NCBI GenBank assembly: GCA_000151295.1
Contig: GG745333.1
Coordinates: 8,700 to 63,386 of the forward strand
Direction of reading: 5' to 3'
DNA length: 54,687 nt
Origin: Allomyces macrogynus ATCC 38327
Taxonomy: Eukaryota; Blastocladiomycota; Blastocladiomycetes; Blastocladiales; Blastocladiaceae
Shown: piece after piece, positions 17,764-29,378 of the stretch
Layout of the letters: every line of letters starts with the position of its first letter
How positions within the stretch are numbered: the stretch's first letter is position 1
Program-made: the position numbers and the translations under genes
The notes under the pieces: generated by a model
What the model saw: only the letters and a program-made list of their open reading frames with translations
Told to the model about the DNA's origin: nothing
The model's database searches: none

Positions 17764-19585
17764 CTATCGCTCGCTCTCCACCTCGGCCCCGACGCCGTCC
17801 TCTGCGTCGCGCCCCTGCTGCACCAAGGAATTGGGGACCGCCACTTACTTCGTATCGCGCGCCGTGTCGAGCAACTTCATCCGCAAAAACGCCTTCCCGG
17901 GCACCGTCCGCTGCTTCAACCACACCTCCTCCAGCACCGACCCGCGCGGCACATGCCGCTCGACCACCTCGCGCACCGCCTTCCACACCGCGGGATGCTC
18001 GTTCACATCGCCCACCAAGACGCGCACGAGCCGGTGCACGTGCCCCATGATCAGCGCATGGTACAACAGGACCGCACCGGCGCGCATCGAGTCGGCCAAG
18101 ATCGGCGACTGCGGGTGTAGTCGGTCGATTAAATCGCGGCCGTGCCGCTTGGCAAACGTCAGCGTGTGCACATCGATCCCGCCAAAGTCGCGCACGGCGA
18201 ACGCCATCACCACCCCCGTCTCATGGTCCAGTCGGACCAATGTGTTCTGCAAGTGCGCCTCGAACGCGAGTCCATTGACCAAATACGGCGGCAAGAACGC
18301 CGACAGGAGAACGTCGGCGTACCGCGCAATCCAACGGGTCTCCGACCCGGTGGGCACGAACCGCGCCCCGTGCGGGACCTCGCTGTCAACCGCACGCTCC
18401 ACGAGCGCTGCACACACGACGAAACCGCGCGGCGTCGTGTGCCTGAAAATCGCCGCGAGCGCTTTGGCCACGTCCGGGTCCGCGTGGATCGACCCGCACG
18501 CGGCCAGTTCCTCGAGAACCGTGAGAACGTTCTGCACGTCGGTGGTCGCGAGGTGCGCGATCTGGGAAATGACGGGCCCGTTGTGCGCGGAGGGGGCCGA
18601 GACCGTGCGCAATGCCGAAGTGGTCACGACGAAAACGGGTAACTTGATCGCGTATGCCAAAAGCGGCCAGGTCAGGTCCAACGGGACGACGGTACGCAGC
18701 GACGCCTGCGCGGCGCACTTGAGGGTCGCGGTCGCTGAAAGGAGATGGGCGATTGGGGCCGGGAAGAGCGCGGCGACGACGGGGACGTGGAGTGGGTGGA
18801 TCGGAAGTAAGGTCCGGCTCGGGTCGTCGACGAGAGCCACCGCTTCCTCGTCATCCACCACACGGGCGCGCACCCACTTGTGCATCGCCGGCTCGACTTC
18901 CGCACCAAACGTGCCATGCGCGCCGACCGCGGTACGCAACACCGCAACGAACCGGACCCCGGGGAACAACTGCACCTCCAACGCATCGCACGACGTGACG
19001 TCCTCGTCGCGGACGCTCCCGAGCAGCGCGCGCACGATGCATCGGGTGCATTGGGTGGCCCTCGACGACCGCGTGTTCCCAGACGACCGGGTCGGCATCC
19101 AGGGACGGGGTGCGTGGGAGCGGGAGGGTGGAGATGAGCGATTGCACGCGCGCCGAGATGCCGAGTTCGTGTGCGATGCGTGCGACGGCGGTAGGGGAGG
19201 TGAAGGGTGTGCCATGTGAGGGGGCCGCGAACGCGGTCCAGTTGGCGGCCGGGTCGGACGAGGTGGAGAGTAACGGGGTGGTCAGGACGACGTGCGGCCC
19301 AACGATGTCGGTCGGGTCAAGGAACGGGATGGGATTCGTGGTGGCCGCGGGGACGGGGCGCGGTGTGAGCTTGATGTAGAGCGCCGTGTCCTTGTTGGTG
19401 CCGAGCGGGACCAGCTTGGCGATGGGTCCATTTTCGTCGAGGAACAGCGCGCGTATGGCGGCCGGGATCTCGGCGGGCAAGTGGACCGTGGCCGACGCGA
19501 CGAGCTGCTCGTTGACGAGCGCGGCAACAAGGCGCGCCATCGTTGGCCAGCCGGTTGAGCTCGTCGTCGAGGTGATTGCGGTCAT
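17764..19585 (-). CDS. IucA/IucC-family NRPS-independent siderophore (NIS) synthetase, with frame break and early stop
   Basis: Start ATG at 19583-19585. NIS synthetases are ATP-dependent ligases that join citrate-type carboxylates to amines or alcohols, as in aerobactin or rhizoferrin assembly. Visible family blocks: WPTMARLVAALVNEQLV near the N terminus; VVEGHPMHPMH (ATP-binding HPxHP region); VRFVAV and LPIHPLHVPVV; SLRTVVPLD; KLPVFVVTTSALRTVS; GPVISQI; AFEAHLQNTLVRLD; VRDFGGIDVH; LRMKLLDTARD. No introns. Two flaws: right after HPMHR the similarity moves to the +1 frame in a GCGCGCGC run (19026-19033), and a TAA at 17845-17847 precedes VAVPNSLVQQG, which fits the conserved C-terminal VPNPL-type ending; the next stop is at 17764. 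Counted through both flaws the length is about 607 residues, the family norm. It could be a recently lost gene or contain sequencing errors. Intronless and of a mainly bacterial family, it suggests acquisition by transfer. Confidence 0.88.
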
Positions 19586-20605
19586 GGTTGTGGTTGTCGG
19601 CGTTGATCGTGATAGTGCACGCGACGGGCGCTGGTCGGTACTTTAAGCCCTCTGTGCTTGGTCCCCCTTCTGGTCGCCGTTGCCGAAATCGTGTTCGTGC
19701 AAGGTTGCTGCTGGTCGGCCGTTCGGGGGCGTGCCAAGTGTTGTTGCTGATCAGATTATCCCGGTCGGGCGGCAGGGAGCGCCGCTCATCCCTTTCCAAC
19801 CGGGAGCGCGTCGTGGTTTGGTAGGTCATCAACAGCCGATCAGTGCTTGCTGGGTCGAAGGAGGTCTTCCGACGACAAAGAACCATGATGCTTCATGATA
19901 AAATTATTGCTCAGCAGATTTTGGGGACAAAATTACGCCGTCACAAAAAATAACCCCATTTGCTTTCCATCACGTCACGACCGGCCTTTGTGCGCGCATC
20001 CCGAACCGCCGAACCGTCGAGCACCGGCTTACCCAACTCACGGCATTCGGATGCATCGGCTCTTGTCGGCCACGACGCGCGCCAAACGGTCGGTGGTCGT
20101 GGTGGTCGTGGCAGTTTGCGGTCCTTCACCATGTCGCACGGCACCGAACCAACCTCCTGACCCGGAATGGCCGGTACCTTTCTTGAAAGTGAGCGACCGA
20201 GAGTGTTCTTGTTCATGGGCGGGCCTGGAGATTTTCGCGGCCAGGCGGCGCGCGTGTGCGAGGTCGCGATGGGAGACGTGCGCGCTACCGAAGGGCTTCT
20301 TCGCAAATCTCAACACTACCAGTGAGCGAAAATACATAACGAACACGCCCACCTCTCACAGGGGCGGGATATCCTGCTCTCCCTCTCTCTCCCCCTTCGC
20401 TGATCCGGCTCTCTGATCGCGACCCGCAAAATACCAAGAAAGGGAGTTGCGCTGACCGCGTCGCACGCCTCTCGCATCGCGTTCAAGTGCTGAACCCACG
20501 CTGCAGGAAACGAACCACGTACGAGCGCATTTTGCCATCATCCGGCCGCGACCCGAGCACGTACGACATCTTTCCCGACCCGTTCCACGTCGATTCCAAA
20601 TCACC
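19586..20605. other. Divergent intergenic region between NIS synthetase and thioesterase
   Basis: About 1 kb between two divergently transcribed genes, so it should hold both promoters. A ggcttaaagtacc segment (minus strand, near 19638) might be a TATA-like element for the synthetase. AT-rich patches lie at 19895-19970 and 20330-20345. The zone would be the place to look for GATA-type iron-repressor sites, but I see no clear cluster of paired GATA motifs. Confidence 0.4.
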
Positions 20606-22214
20606 ATGTCTGCGCCAAAGTCGCCGCCCGCGCGCAACGACCATGCCGGCAGCGACAAGAACCCTCGCCCGGCCCCAGGATCCGCCGCCACGGCCGAAGC
20701 GGGTACCGACGCGTCGTCGTCGACTGGACCCGCTCCCGCTCTCGCTCCCGCTCCCGTCTCCCCTCTTGCGTCCGCGACCCACGACGCGACGCAGTACGGC
20801 CACGGCATCCCGCTCGTGCGCAAGGCCCCAACCATCTCCGCCAACGGCACTACGCCAACCACCATGCCGCCGCCGCTCCGGTCGCAGACCTTGACCGCGT
20901 ACGGCCCCGACCCGCCCGCACCCCGGATCGAAGACTCGCTTCGGCTCGAGGAACTCGACAAGAACCTGTTCCGATGCCACCCGGAACACTTGTGGCTGCC
21001 GGTTGGTTCGCGCGGCGTGTTTGGTGGTCAAATCATTGGTCTGGCCCTCGTCGCCGCGACGCATACCGTCCCGCGCGCGTTTTCCGTGCACTCGCTGCAC
21101 AGCTACTTCCTGCTCGGCGGCGATAACACGAAACCGATCCTGTTCCATGTGACGCCGATGCGCGACGCGCGGTCGTTTATGACGCGGCAAGTCACGGCGA
21201 ACCAGGACGGGAAACCGATTTTCGTGATGCTGTGCTCGTTTATGCGCGGCGAGGACCGCGCGCTCGTGCACCAATACGAAATGCCCACGCCCATGGTCGA
21301 CCCCGAGTCGTTGCCGACGCGCGAACAGGTGTTTACCGGCTGGTTGGACCGCGTGCCGGCCAAGTACCACGACGGGATTCATAAGCGGTTGGCGGAACCG
21401 ATTCCGGTGGATATGCGGTTTGTCGCGCCCACGCGGCCGACGGATTACACGTTCCCGAAACGTAAAGATCCGCGCGCGTTGGTCTGGATGAAGTCAAAGA
21501 CCAAGCTACCCGCCGACCAGGCACTGCATAATTGCGTGGCCGCGTATTGCTCGGATCATCATCGTACGTAGTTTTGACGCGCTGGGTCGGGTCGTGCTTG
21601 TCCACCGCGTTTTGTTGGTGCTGACGCGTTTGAACGGCCGGTAGTGGTCTGGACGACGCTCTACCCACACGCCGTGACTGGCTGGACCAACCCGAAACTC
21701 AACATGATCATGTCGCTCGACCACTCGTACGGTCTCCTCTCCACCGGCCTCTCTCTCACTCTCGTACTCGCGCGATTCGTGCATGACCTGACTCGGCTCC
21801 CCTCCACCAACCAGGATCTGGTTCCACGCCGACTTCCGCGCCGACGACTGGCTCCTTTACGAAATGGAATCCCCGCGGGCGTCAGGCAACCGCGGCCTGG
21901 CCCTCGGTCGGCTCTGGGCGAAAGACGGCACGCTCGTCATGTCCTGTGCGCAGGAAGGGCTTATTCGCGCAACGTTTGCGCCCGACAAACCCCTGTCGGT
22001 CCCGCCACTCGAGGGCGTCGACGACCGCGGTGTGGCCGTACTGAACGCGCCGCTGACGGACTCGCCGCTCGACGAGATTAACCGCAATACGCGCAAATTG
22101 CCGCCGACGTTTGTGGTTGTCCCGCAGGGGATGGTCAAAGGGTTGAAGGAGATGGAGGAGAAGCGCGGCAAGGGGTTGAGCACGGAGGGGGTGCCGAAGG
22201 CGACCAAGTTGTGA
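20606..22214 (+). CDS. Acyl-CoA thioesterase II (TesB/ACOT8-like), probably peroxisomal
   Basis: Exons 20606-21563, 21645-21726 and 21815-22214 (donors GTACGT and GTACGG) give 479 residues. Residues 1-110 are a Pro/Ala/Thr-rich extension. The first hotdog domain has SRGVFGGQIIGLALVAATHT and SVHSLHSYFLLGGD; the second has NMIMSLDHS, IWFHADFRADDWLLYEMESP, and VMSCAQEGLIR. The Asp of HADF, the Ser/Thr near MES and the Gln of AQEG correspond to the Asp-Thr/Ser-Gln catalytic set of TesB. The enzyme hydrolyses acyl-CoA to free fatty acid and CoA. The protein ends in TKL, close to the SKL peroxisomal signal of ACOT8. Both splice joins fall inside conserved motifs and restore them, so the model is firm. 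Confidence 0.94.
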
Positions 22215-22613
22215 GGAAACTGAGGGCGCGCGTGGAGCGCGTACGGGGAAGATGAGAGGGTCGCGGAATGCGGGAATCCATAATCAACATGACGACTTGA
22301 CGCTCATCTGTCCCAGGGTGGTGGCTGTTGCCTGATGCAAAACTCGACAGAGTCCGTTTGGAGAGACCACAACTTCATTTCCAACGTTCAAAAAGCACAC
22401 CCAAACAACTGGCTCACGCCGACGATGGCGATGCAGCTCGGCAAGGCACGGCACGGCAGAGCACGTCACGATCCGGCCATGTACGACACCGGGCAGGGGA
22501 CTGCGTATCACGACACAGTTTGGTTCATCGTGCACGCGTTCATTGTGCTGGCCAAAGCTTGCACGCGCCGCCGTGCGCTGTGCTCGAGCTCGTAACACCA
22601 ACGACGGTGCTCA

Positions 22614-22901
22614 TCACTCGCCAAGCACAAACTTGCGGTCGAGCTGCTGGAACAGCGCGAGGCACGCGACGTAGCCTGTCAGGAACCCGACGCCGGCGAA
22701 CGCGGCGTGGCGACCGCCGAGTGGTGCGTTCTAGTCGAGTGAAAATTGATCGCTTGTGAGCTTGATGCAGCCGTTCCGAGAGCAGGTCGGGCGATGGGAC
22801 GGACGTACTCGGTAGTACCGCACGGCAAAAGAGTACCCGCCGTACCCGACGCCGACGCCACCAGCAAGCGAAATCGTGTTGACGATCTTGTTGACGCCCA
22901 T
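22614..22901 (-). CDS. Small two-helix membrane protein of 69 residues, function unknown
   Basis: Exons 22901-22809 and 22730-22614 on the minus strand, with a 78-base intron (GTACGT...CTAG). The first exon codes 31 residues including ISLAGGVGVGYGGYSFAVRY; the second 38 residues including AAFAGVGFLTGYVACLALFQ and ending LDRKFVLGE. Two Gly-rich hydrophobic segments, basic ends and small size resemble accessory subunits of mitochondrial inner-membrane complexes, but I do not recognise the family. Clean splice sites, a Met start and the fit of hydrophobic pattern across the splice support a real gene. It is convergent with the thioesterase and tail-to-head with ATP1 on the same strand. Confidence 0.7.
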
Positions 22902-23471
22902 GGTTGGTCGGTCGGTCGGTATTGGAGGGTTGGTGACAATGGGTGAAGGCCGATCAAGCACGAAACTGGCCGAGCGATGATGGCTCTGCAGCTTTCGATG
23001 GGCACACTGGTAGTCGACGGCGCTGATGGGTGCTGCTGCAGCTACTGCTGCTGTTGCTCTTGGTCCAGCTTGCGATTGTGGTCGCAAGTTGACGGTGGAG
23101 GAAGTACGGGGGGAAGTTGATTTGCGGGGAAGAAGTGGAGAGAAGCGATCGGCAGTCGACCCAGGTCAAGCGATCAACAAACAGCTGTCGCGGTCACGAC
23201 CTGTGCGTTTCGCTTCTTCGCCACGTTCCCCTGACCAAACGACGCGCCTACTCTTGTCGGGACGATGAGGTCTCGCTCGCTCTCGTGGTTTGTGCCCATG
23301 GCGCGCAGGTCGTGCAGACCAGGCGCAGACCAGGGTCACGGCAACCGAGGGGCTGGACGGGTCAAATCAAAACGAGAGAAAGAGCAAAGAAGACAAACAA
23401 CGCATTGCCTATTTCCAATTACGCATTCGGCACGAAAACACGCAACGCTATCCCTCGTCCCTGGTTTCAAT

Positions 23472-25312
23472 TTAGGCAAACGACTTGGCAAAGTCCTCGC
23501 ACACCTGCGCGAGCTTGGCCTCGGTCTCGGCCGAGAGCTTGCCCTCGGCGCGGATCGTGGCGAGCAAGTCGGCGTGCGACGCCTTGAGGTGCGGCAGGAA
23601 CGCCTGCTCAAACTCGACAATGCGCTTCGTGTCGACGCGGTCAAGGTGACCCTTGACACCGGCAAAGATCAGGGCAACCTGGTCCTCGACGGCGAGCGGC
23701 TTGTACTGCGGCTGCTTGAGCAGCTCCGTGAGACGCGCGCCACGGCCGAGCAGGAACTGCGTCGACGCGTCGAGATCCGAACCGAACTGCGCAAAGGCAG
23801 CGACTTCACGGTACTGCGCGAGGAAGAGCTTGAGCGAACCGGCGACCTGCTTCATGGCCTTGATCTGCGCGGCCGAACCGACACGCGAGACGGAGAGACC
23901 GACGTTGATGGCCGGGCGAATACCCTTGAAGAAGAGCTCGGCCTCGAGGAAGATCTGGCCGTCGGTAATGGAAATGACGTTGGTAGGAATGTAGGCCGAG
24001 ACATCACCACCCTGCGTCTCAATGACGGGGAGCGCCGTGAGCGAACCGGCACCAAACTCGTCCGACATCTTGGCGGCGCGCTCGAGCAGACGCGAGTGCA
24101 GGTAGAAGACATCACCGGGGTAGGCCTCACGACCGGGCGGACGACGCAGCAACAGCGACATCTGACGGTAGGCAACGGCCTGCTTCGACAGATCGTCGTA
24201 GATGATCAGCGCGTGCTTGCCGTTGTCACGGAACCACTCGCCCATGGCGCAACCCGAGTAAGGGGCCAAGAACTGGAGCGGCGCCGCCTCCGAGGCCGTG
24301 GCCGCGACGACGATCGAGTACTTGAGCGCGTCGTTCTCCTCGAGCGTCTGCACAAACTGCGCGACCGTCGAGCGCTTCTGGCCAACGGCGACGTAGACAC
24401 AGTAGAGCTTCTTGGCCTCCTCGTTACCGTCGTTCCAGCGCTTCTGGTTGATGATCGTGTCGAGCGCAACGGCCGTCTTACCCGTCTGACGATCGCCAAT
24501 GATCAGCTCACGCTGGCCACGGCCAATCGGCACCATCGAGTCAATGCACTTGATACCGGTCTGCATCGGCTCGTGCACCGACTTGCGCGGGATAATACCG
24601 GGCGCCTTGACCTGGACACGCGTCGACTTGACGTTCTTGAGCGGACCCTTGCCGTCGATCGGGTTGCCAAGACCGTCGACAACACGGCCGAGCAGACCCT
24701 CGCCGACCGGGACGTCGACGATCTTGCCCGTACGCTTGACGGTGTCGCCCTCCTTGATCAGACGGTCGTTACCGAACACGACAACACCGACGTTGTCGGG
24801 CTCGAGGTTGAGCGCCATACCCTAGTTCGGTTTGAAACGGTTCGCCGCGGTCAGCTGGGTGGGTCTTTTGCTCGTTCACGGGCAAAAAAATCGGAAAAGA
24901 AGCCGTACCTTGATGCCCGACGAGAACTCGACCATCTCCTCGGCCTGGACGTTCTTGAGGCCGTAGACGCGCGCAATACCGTCACCAATCGTGAGGACGC
25001 GGCCCGTCTCCTGAATGTCGGCAGCGGCATTGGCGCCGAGGATGCGGTCCTCGAGAATCGACGAGAGCTCCGACGCGCCGGGCTTGGCGGCGGCAAGACG
25101 CAGCGACGCCGTCGAGAAGGCGCGGAGCGCGGCGGGGCGCGCCTGGATAGGAGAAAAAGGGGGGGGGGGGGGGGGGGAGCTGTCAGTTGGGCATGGTCGG
25201 CGTGCAAGGGCCGTGATCTGCGCGACCAGCCGGTCGGCCGGCGGAGCGTGAGCCGTGGGCCACTTACGTAGGCGGCGCGCGCGGCGGCGCGGGCAACGGT
25301 GCTGAGCGACAT
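23472..25312 (-). CDS. ATP1: Mitochondrial F1 ATP synthase alpha subunit
   Basis: Exons on the minus strand: 25312-25268, 25142-24909 and 24821-23472, 542 residues. Donors are GTAAGT and GTACGG. The first two exons supply an Arg/Ala/Ser-rich mitochondrial presequence ([30 protein letters not shown]) and the N-terminal crown ([20 protein letters not shown]). The nucleotide domain has GDRQTGKT (Walker A), HALIIYDD (Walker B) and the family signature [17 protein letters not shown]. The C-terminal helical domain is complete to ...[13 protein letters not shown]. This subunit forms the non-catalytic nucleotide sites of the alpha3beta3 ring in the matrix. The sequence is intact and of normal length. 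Intron 1 has a run of 19 C as its polypyrimidine tract. The start is shared with a divergent promoter region towards the NAT9-like gene. Confidence 0.97.
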
Positions 25313-25758
25313 GGTGCAGGTGGTCGCGCGCGTGCTCGTGCGATAGATGGCGAGCAGCCGGCAGCGGGATGGGTTGGCCCGGCAGCGGTGCCAGCGAGAA
25401 GGCGTGTTGTGGAGCGCGGGCCCGTCGCGTGCGCTCACCTGACCAGAAGGCAAGCCGGCCGCGTTGGGCAGAGCGAACCGTTTCACGACCATTCTTTGTC
25501 AGGCTATCACTTTTACGCCGCGCCGCCGATCAGAGGCCAGAGCTGATCAGGCAAACGACCAAGTCGACAGTGCTCCACCGACGACTCGCGCTTTCACCCC
25601 AGCATCAGCAAAGGGCGGCCGCGCGCTGACAAGCTGCAAGCGCTATCGATTGGACGCCAGCAACCTACCGAGCTCGAGAGAATCAGCAACCCGTTCCGCG
25701 CACAGTTGAAGCAGCTCGACCACCATCGCCGTTTTGCGCCGCAACCCACCCCGGCATC

Positions 25759-26764
<1,006 letters not shown>

Positions 26765-27733
26765 ATGAAGGAGTTGCTGCTGCTAGATGGGTTGAGCGCA
26801 ACTCTCCTTTGTAATGCCGACCCGTTGATAAACCTCAATATTTCTCCCAGCTATGCATGCCCTGTACAGGCGAGTCTACAGATGCCCAAATATGTGCAAG
26901 TGGGACCAATTATGCTTGCCACAAATGCCACTTGCAATTTATATTATGCTGCATCACGTATCGGATGACCTCAAAAAAAAGAAGAGTGGAATCTGACAAA
27001 CGACAAGATGGATGTGATGCTTTGTTGCCACTGCAAGCAATAGGCACAAGAATGTCATCTCTGAAGGTGTGTGGCTGTGAGTTGGAGCACAAATCACAAA
27101 GAATGGTCTGCTTTCTTAGCGATCAATTGAAAAACAGAGCCAATGCGATTCTATCACATCCAAGAAGAGCATTTCGGGTGTTGAAAGCAAGTCAATGATG
27201 CTTGGAGTGAGCAAACCAAGACCCAATCTTCCTTCTGTTTTGCTGAAAACTTGGTGCTCCAAAAGCAGTAACACCACCCGACAATGAAGGGCGTATGGTG
27301 TAGAGACGATGTTTACTAACTAACTCCTTAGGCCACAGTGCAACAATATCAGGAGATGCAAATATGTGAATCAAGCCTTGCATCAGGCCACTCAAGGGAC
27401 CACAGTGGTGGTGGCTCACTAAAAATGGTCTGTCCAACCCTTCGCCCGCCAGGAGACCCGAACCCAAAACTCCTCAGGAAAGCACGGAGTGCCATGAAAA
27501 GGGACGATCAAGGCACCCCCAGACATGTGGTCCAGAATGCTACATCACCCCCCTCCACCTGACCACCTGGCAAATTTGATGGATTGGCGCCTCGGAGAAT
27601 TTCCGCGACGCGTTGGCGCGCCGAGAACCGCGCACGGCAAACGGCGAGAGAATGGCGCGACTCGCACATGGCACATTGGTCGCAGCGCAGTTCACCACGA
27701 CCTAGTGAAGCTCAATAACGGATGCCGGGCCAC
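26765..27733. other. AT-rich intergenic island before tRNA-Pro
   Basis: Base composition drops abruptly to about half AT after the NAT9-like stop. No open frame carries family motifs, and no terminal repeats or poly(A) tails could be made out. The island ends near the tRNA gene at 27734 and resembles the larger island at 47.4-49.9 kb, which also carries tRNA genes. Confidence 0.5.
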
Positions 27734-27804
27734 GGGCGTATGGTGTAGTGGTATCACGCCTGCTTTGGGTGCAGGAGGTCTCGGGTTCGAACCCCGATTC
27801 GCCC
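27734..27804 (+). tRNA. tRNA-Pro(TGG)
   Basis: 71 bases. The acceptor GGGCGTA pairs with TTCGCCC except for T6-T67. The D arm contains GTAGTGGTAT, the anticodon arm CCTGC-TTTGGGT-GCAGG exposes TGG, and the T arm is TCGGG-TTCGAAC-CCCGA. No intron and no encoded CCA. The B box GGTTCGAAC is canonical. Confidence 0.93.
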
Positions 27805-28404
27805 CTCGATTACGATCTCATTGAGTTTTTGCACTTTTGCAATCTCGCTTGCTGCCATGCTGCCCCTGACTGGCCCTTGGCCAACCTGGCGATCCTCACG
27901 CCGCAGATGCCATCGATGCGGGCGGCCCCACACACAGGTGGGTTGTTGCTGTGGGCATGTGGTAGTGGTGGTGGTGTAGGTACAGGTGGTGCAGCATGTG
28001 GTCACATATGACGCCAGCAGCAGTGCAGCCACAGTGGCAAGAAGGGGTGCGAGAGCGCGGTGTGCAGGTCGACATGCGATAAAACCAAGCTGGTAGGGCG
28101 TGTCGTGGTGGCGGGCGTCGATTCTCCAGCAACCGTCGTGGTCCACACAGAGAGAGGCAAGAAGAGGAGCAAAAGCCAGATCGAAACTGTTGAGTGTGAG
28201 TCGACGAGAAGCAGGCTTGCGCGTCGAGATGCTAGCTGTCTGGCAACGCAGGTTCGAAACCTGCTCCTGTCGATAACACGAATGGGCCATGTCATGAGGT
28301 TCACCACGTCCAGTTCCACAGGCTGGAGATTCGGGGAGGACGCAATCGTTGTGCAACGCCGTTGTTGCCACGCACACCGGCCGCGCAGTAGCTGCAAAAT
28401 CATC
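27805..28404. other. Intergenic region
   Basis: No gene is supported. A GGTTCGAAACC hairpin at 28247-28265 looks like a tRNA T arm but has no convincing acceptor or anticodon stem. A CA/GT-biased stretch lies around 27940-28010. Confidence 0.4.
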
Positions 28405-28898
28405 ATGGCCGGCCCCGCTCACCGTCGTCCAGCTCCAGCGGTCCTGCTGGACGACAACGACGAGATTACGCCAGCGCTCGAGGCGGCGCTCGTGCGTTGC
28501 CATACCACCGCCCCGCCATCAACCGCACCTGGACTCCCCAAGCTGACCGAGTTCCCATGACGCCTGCCGACTTATTATGACGATAGAGGGCCATCTTTGC
28601 GCGGTTCGACGCCGACAAGGACGGTTACCTGAGCGTGACCGAGCTGCAGGCGTTTGCCGTGGCCACCAATGACCGCGAGTTTGACCAGGACACGCTCGAC
28701 CAAATCCAAGAGTTTTTCGCCGACGACACCAAGCTGCCCGAGATCATGCTCGCCGTCGACGGTTTTATGGACATGTACCACCTGCAGACACAGAGCGACG
28801 AGGACGAGACGCGCAAGGACTTGCAGCGGCTCGGGTTTGACAACCAGCTGAAGCCGGTCGCTGCGAGTACGCCGGCAGCAGCGCCGTCGTCGTCGTGA
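28405..28898 (+). CDS. Small EF-hand calcium-binding protein
   Basis: Exons 28405-28491 and 28587-28898 (donor GTGCGT, acceptor ATAG) give 132 residues. One canonical EF-hand loop, DADKDGYLSVTEL, is preceded by the helix RAIFARF; all calcium-ligand positions (D, D, D, Y backbone, S, E) are present. A second helix-rich half (REFDQDTLDQIQEFFADD, LPEIMLAVDGFMDMYHLQTQ) has no second canonical loop. The C terminus is Ala/Pro/Ser-rich. It may be a calcium sensor or adaptor; the partner is unknown. The splice falls just before the EF-hand and produces a continuous helix, supporting the model. Confidence 0.82.
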
Positions 28899-29378
28899 GC
28901 ACCGTCTCAAATTATATAGTTAGATATTTATTCCTACCCACGGACTGTATTTCGCGAGCGACGGTGCAGTTCATGATTGAGGCCTCTTCAGGCCTGCAGC
29001 GCTGCGAGAGCACCTCGCGCCGCTTACCATAAAACTCGCGAATCGCACACTTTTGCTTACGGGCACGCTCAGAAAAATGAACCGAAATCCCTGGGCCGTG
29101 AACATGACGTGCGTCAGCATGCAGCGTGGGCGAACAATCGCTGTGGCCGGTTCCAGTCGTGCTCGTTTGGCCGTTCGAGTGGTGGTTGGCAGGTCGCTTC
29201 TGCTTGGTGCGCGTGCCTAGTCGAATCCGACCGCAACCGACTTGGTCGTCAACCGGCAGCTGCATCAATCCATAAAACCCAGCGAGGCCCGCGCGCGCTC
29301 ACTCCCCGCAACTTGCTCGCGCCGATACCCGCCGAGATACCCTCGAGGCACCAGCGCAGCACGCAAAGCAATCCAACC

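Noticed and set aside
18142..18642. Plus-strand frame of 166 codons inside the siderophore synthetase
   Set aside because: Antisense to conserved NIS blocks; Arg-rich shadow sequence.
28205..28275. Possible tRNA gene
   Set aside because: A good T-arm hairpin (GCAGG TTCGAAA CCTGC) is present, but acceptor strands match poorly and neither D-arm GG nor a 5-base anticodon stem can be drawn.
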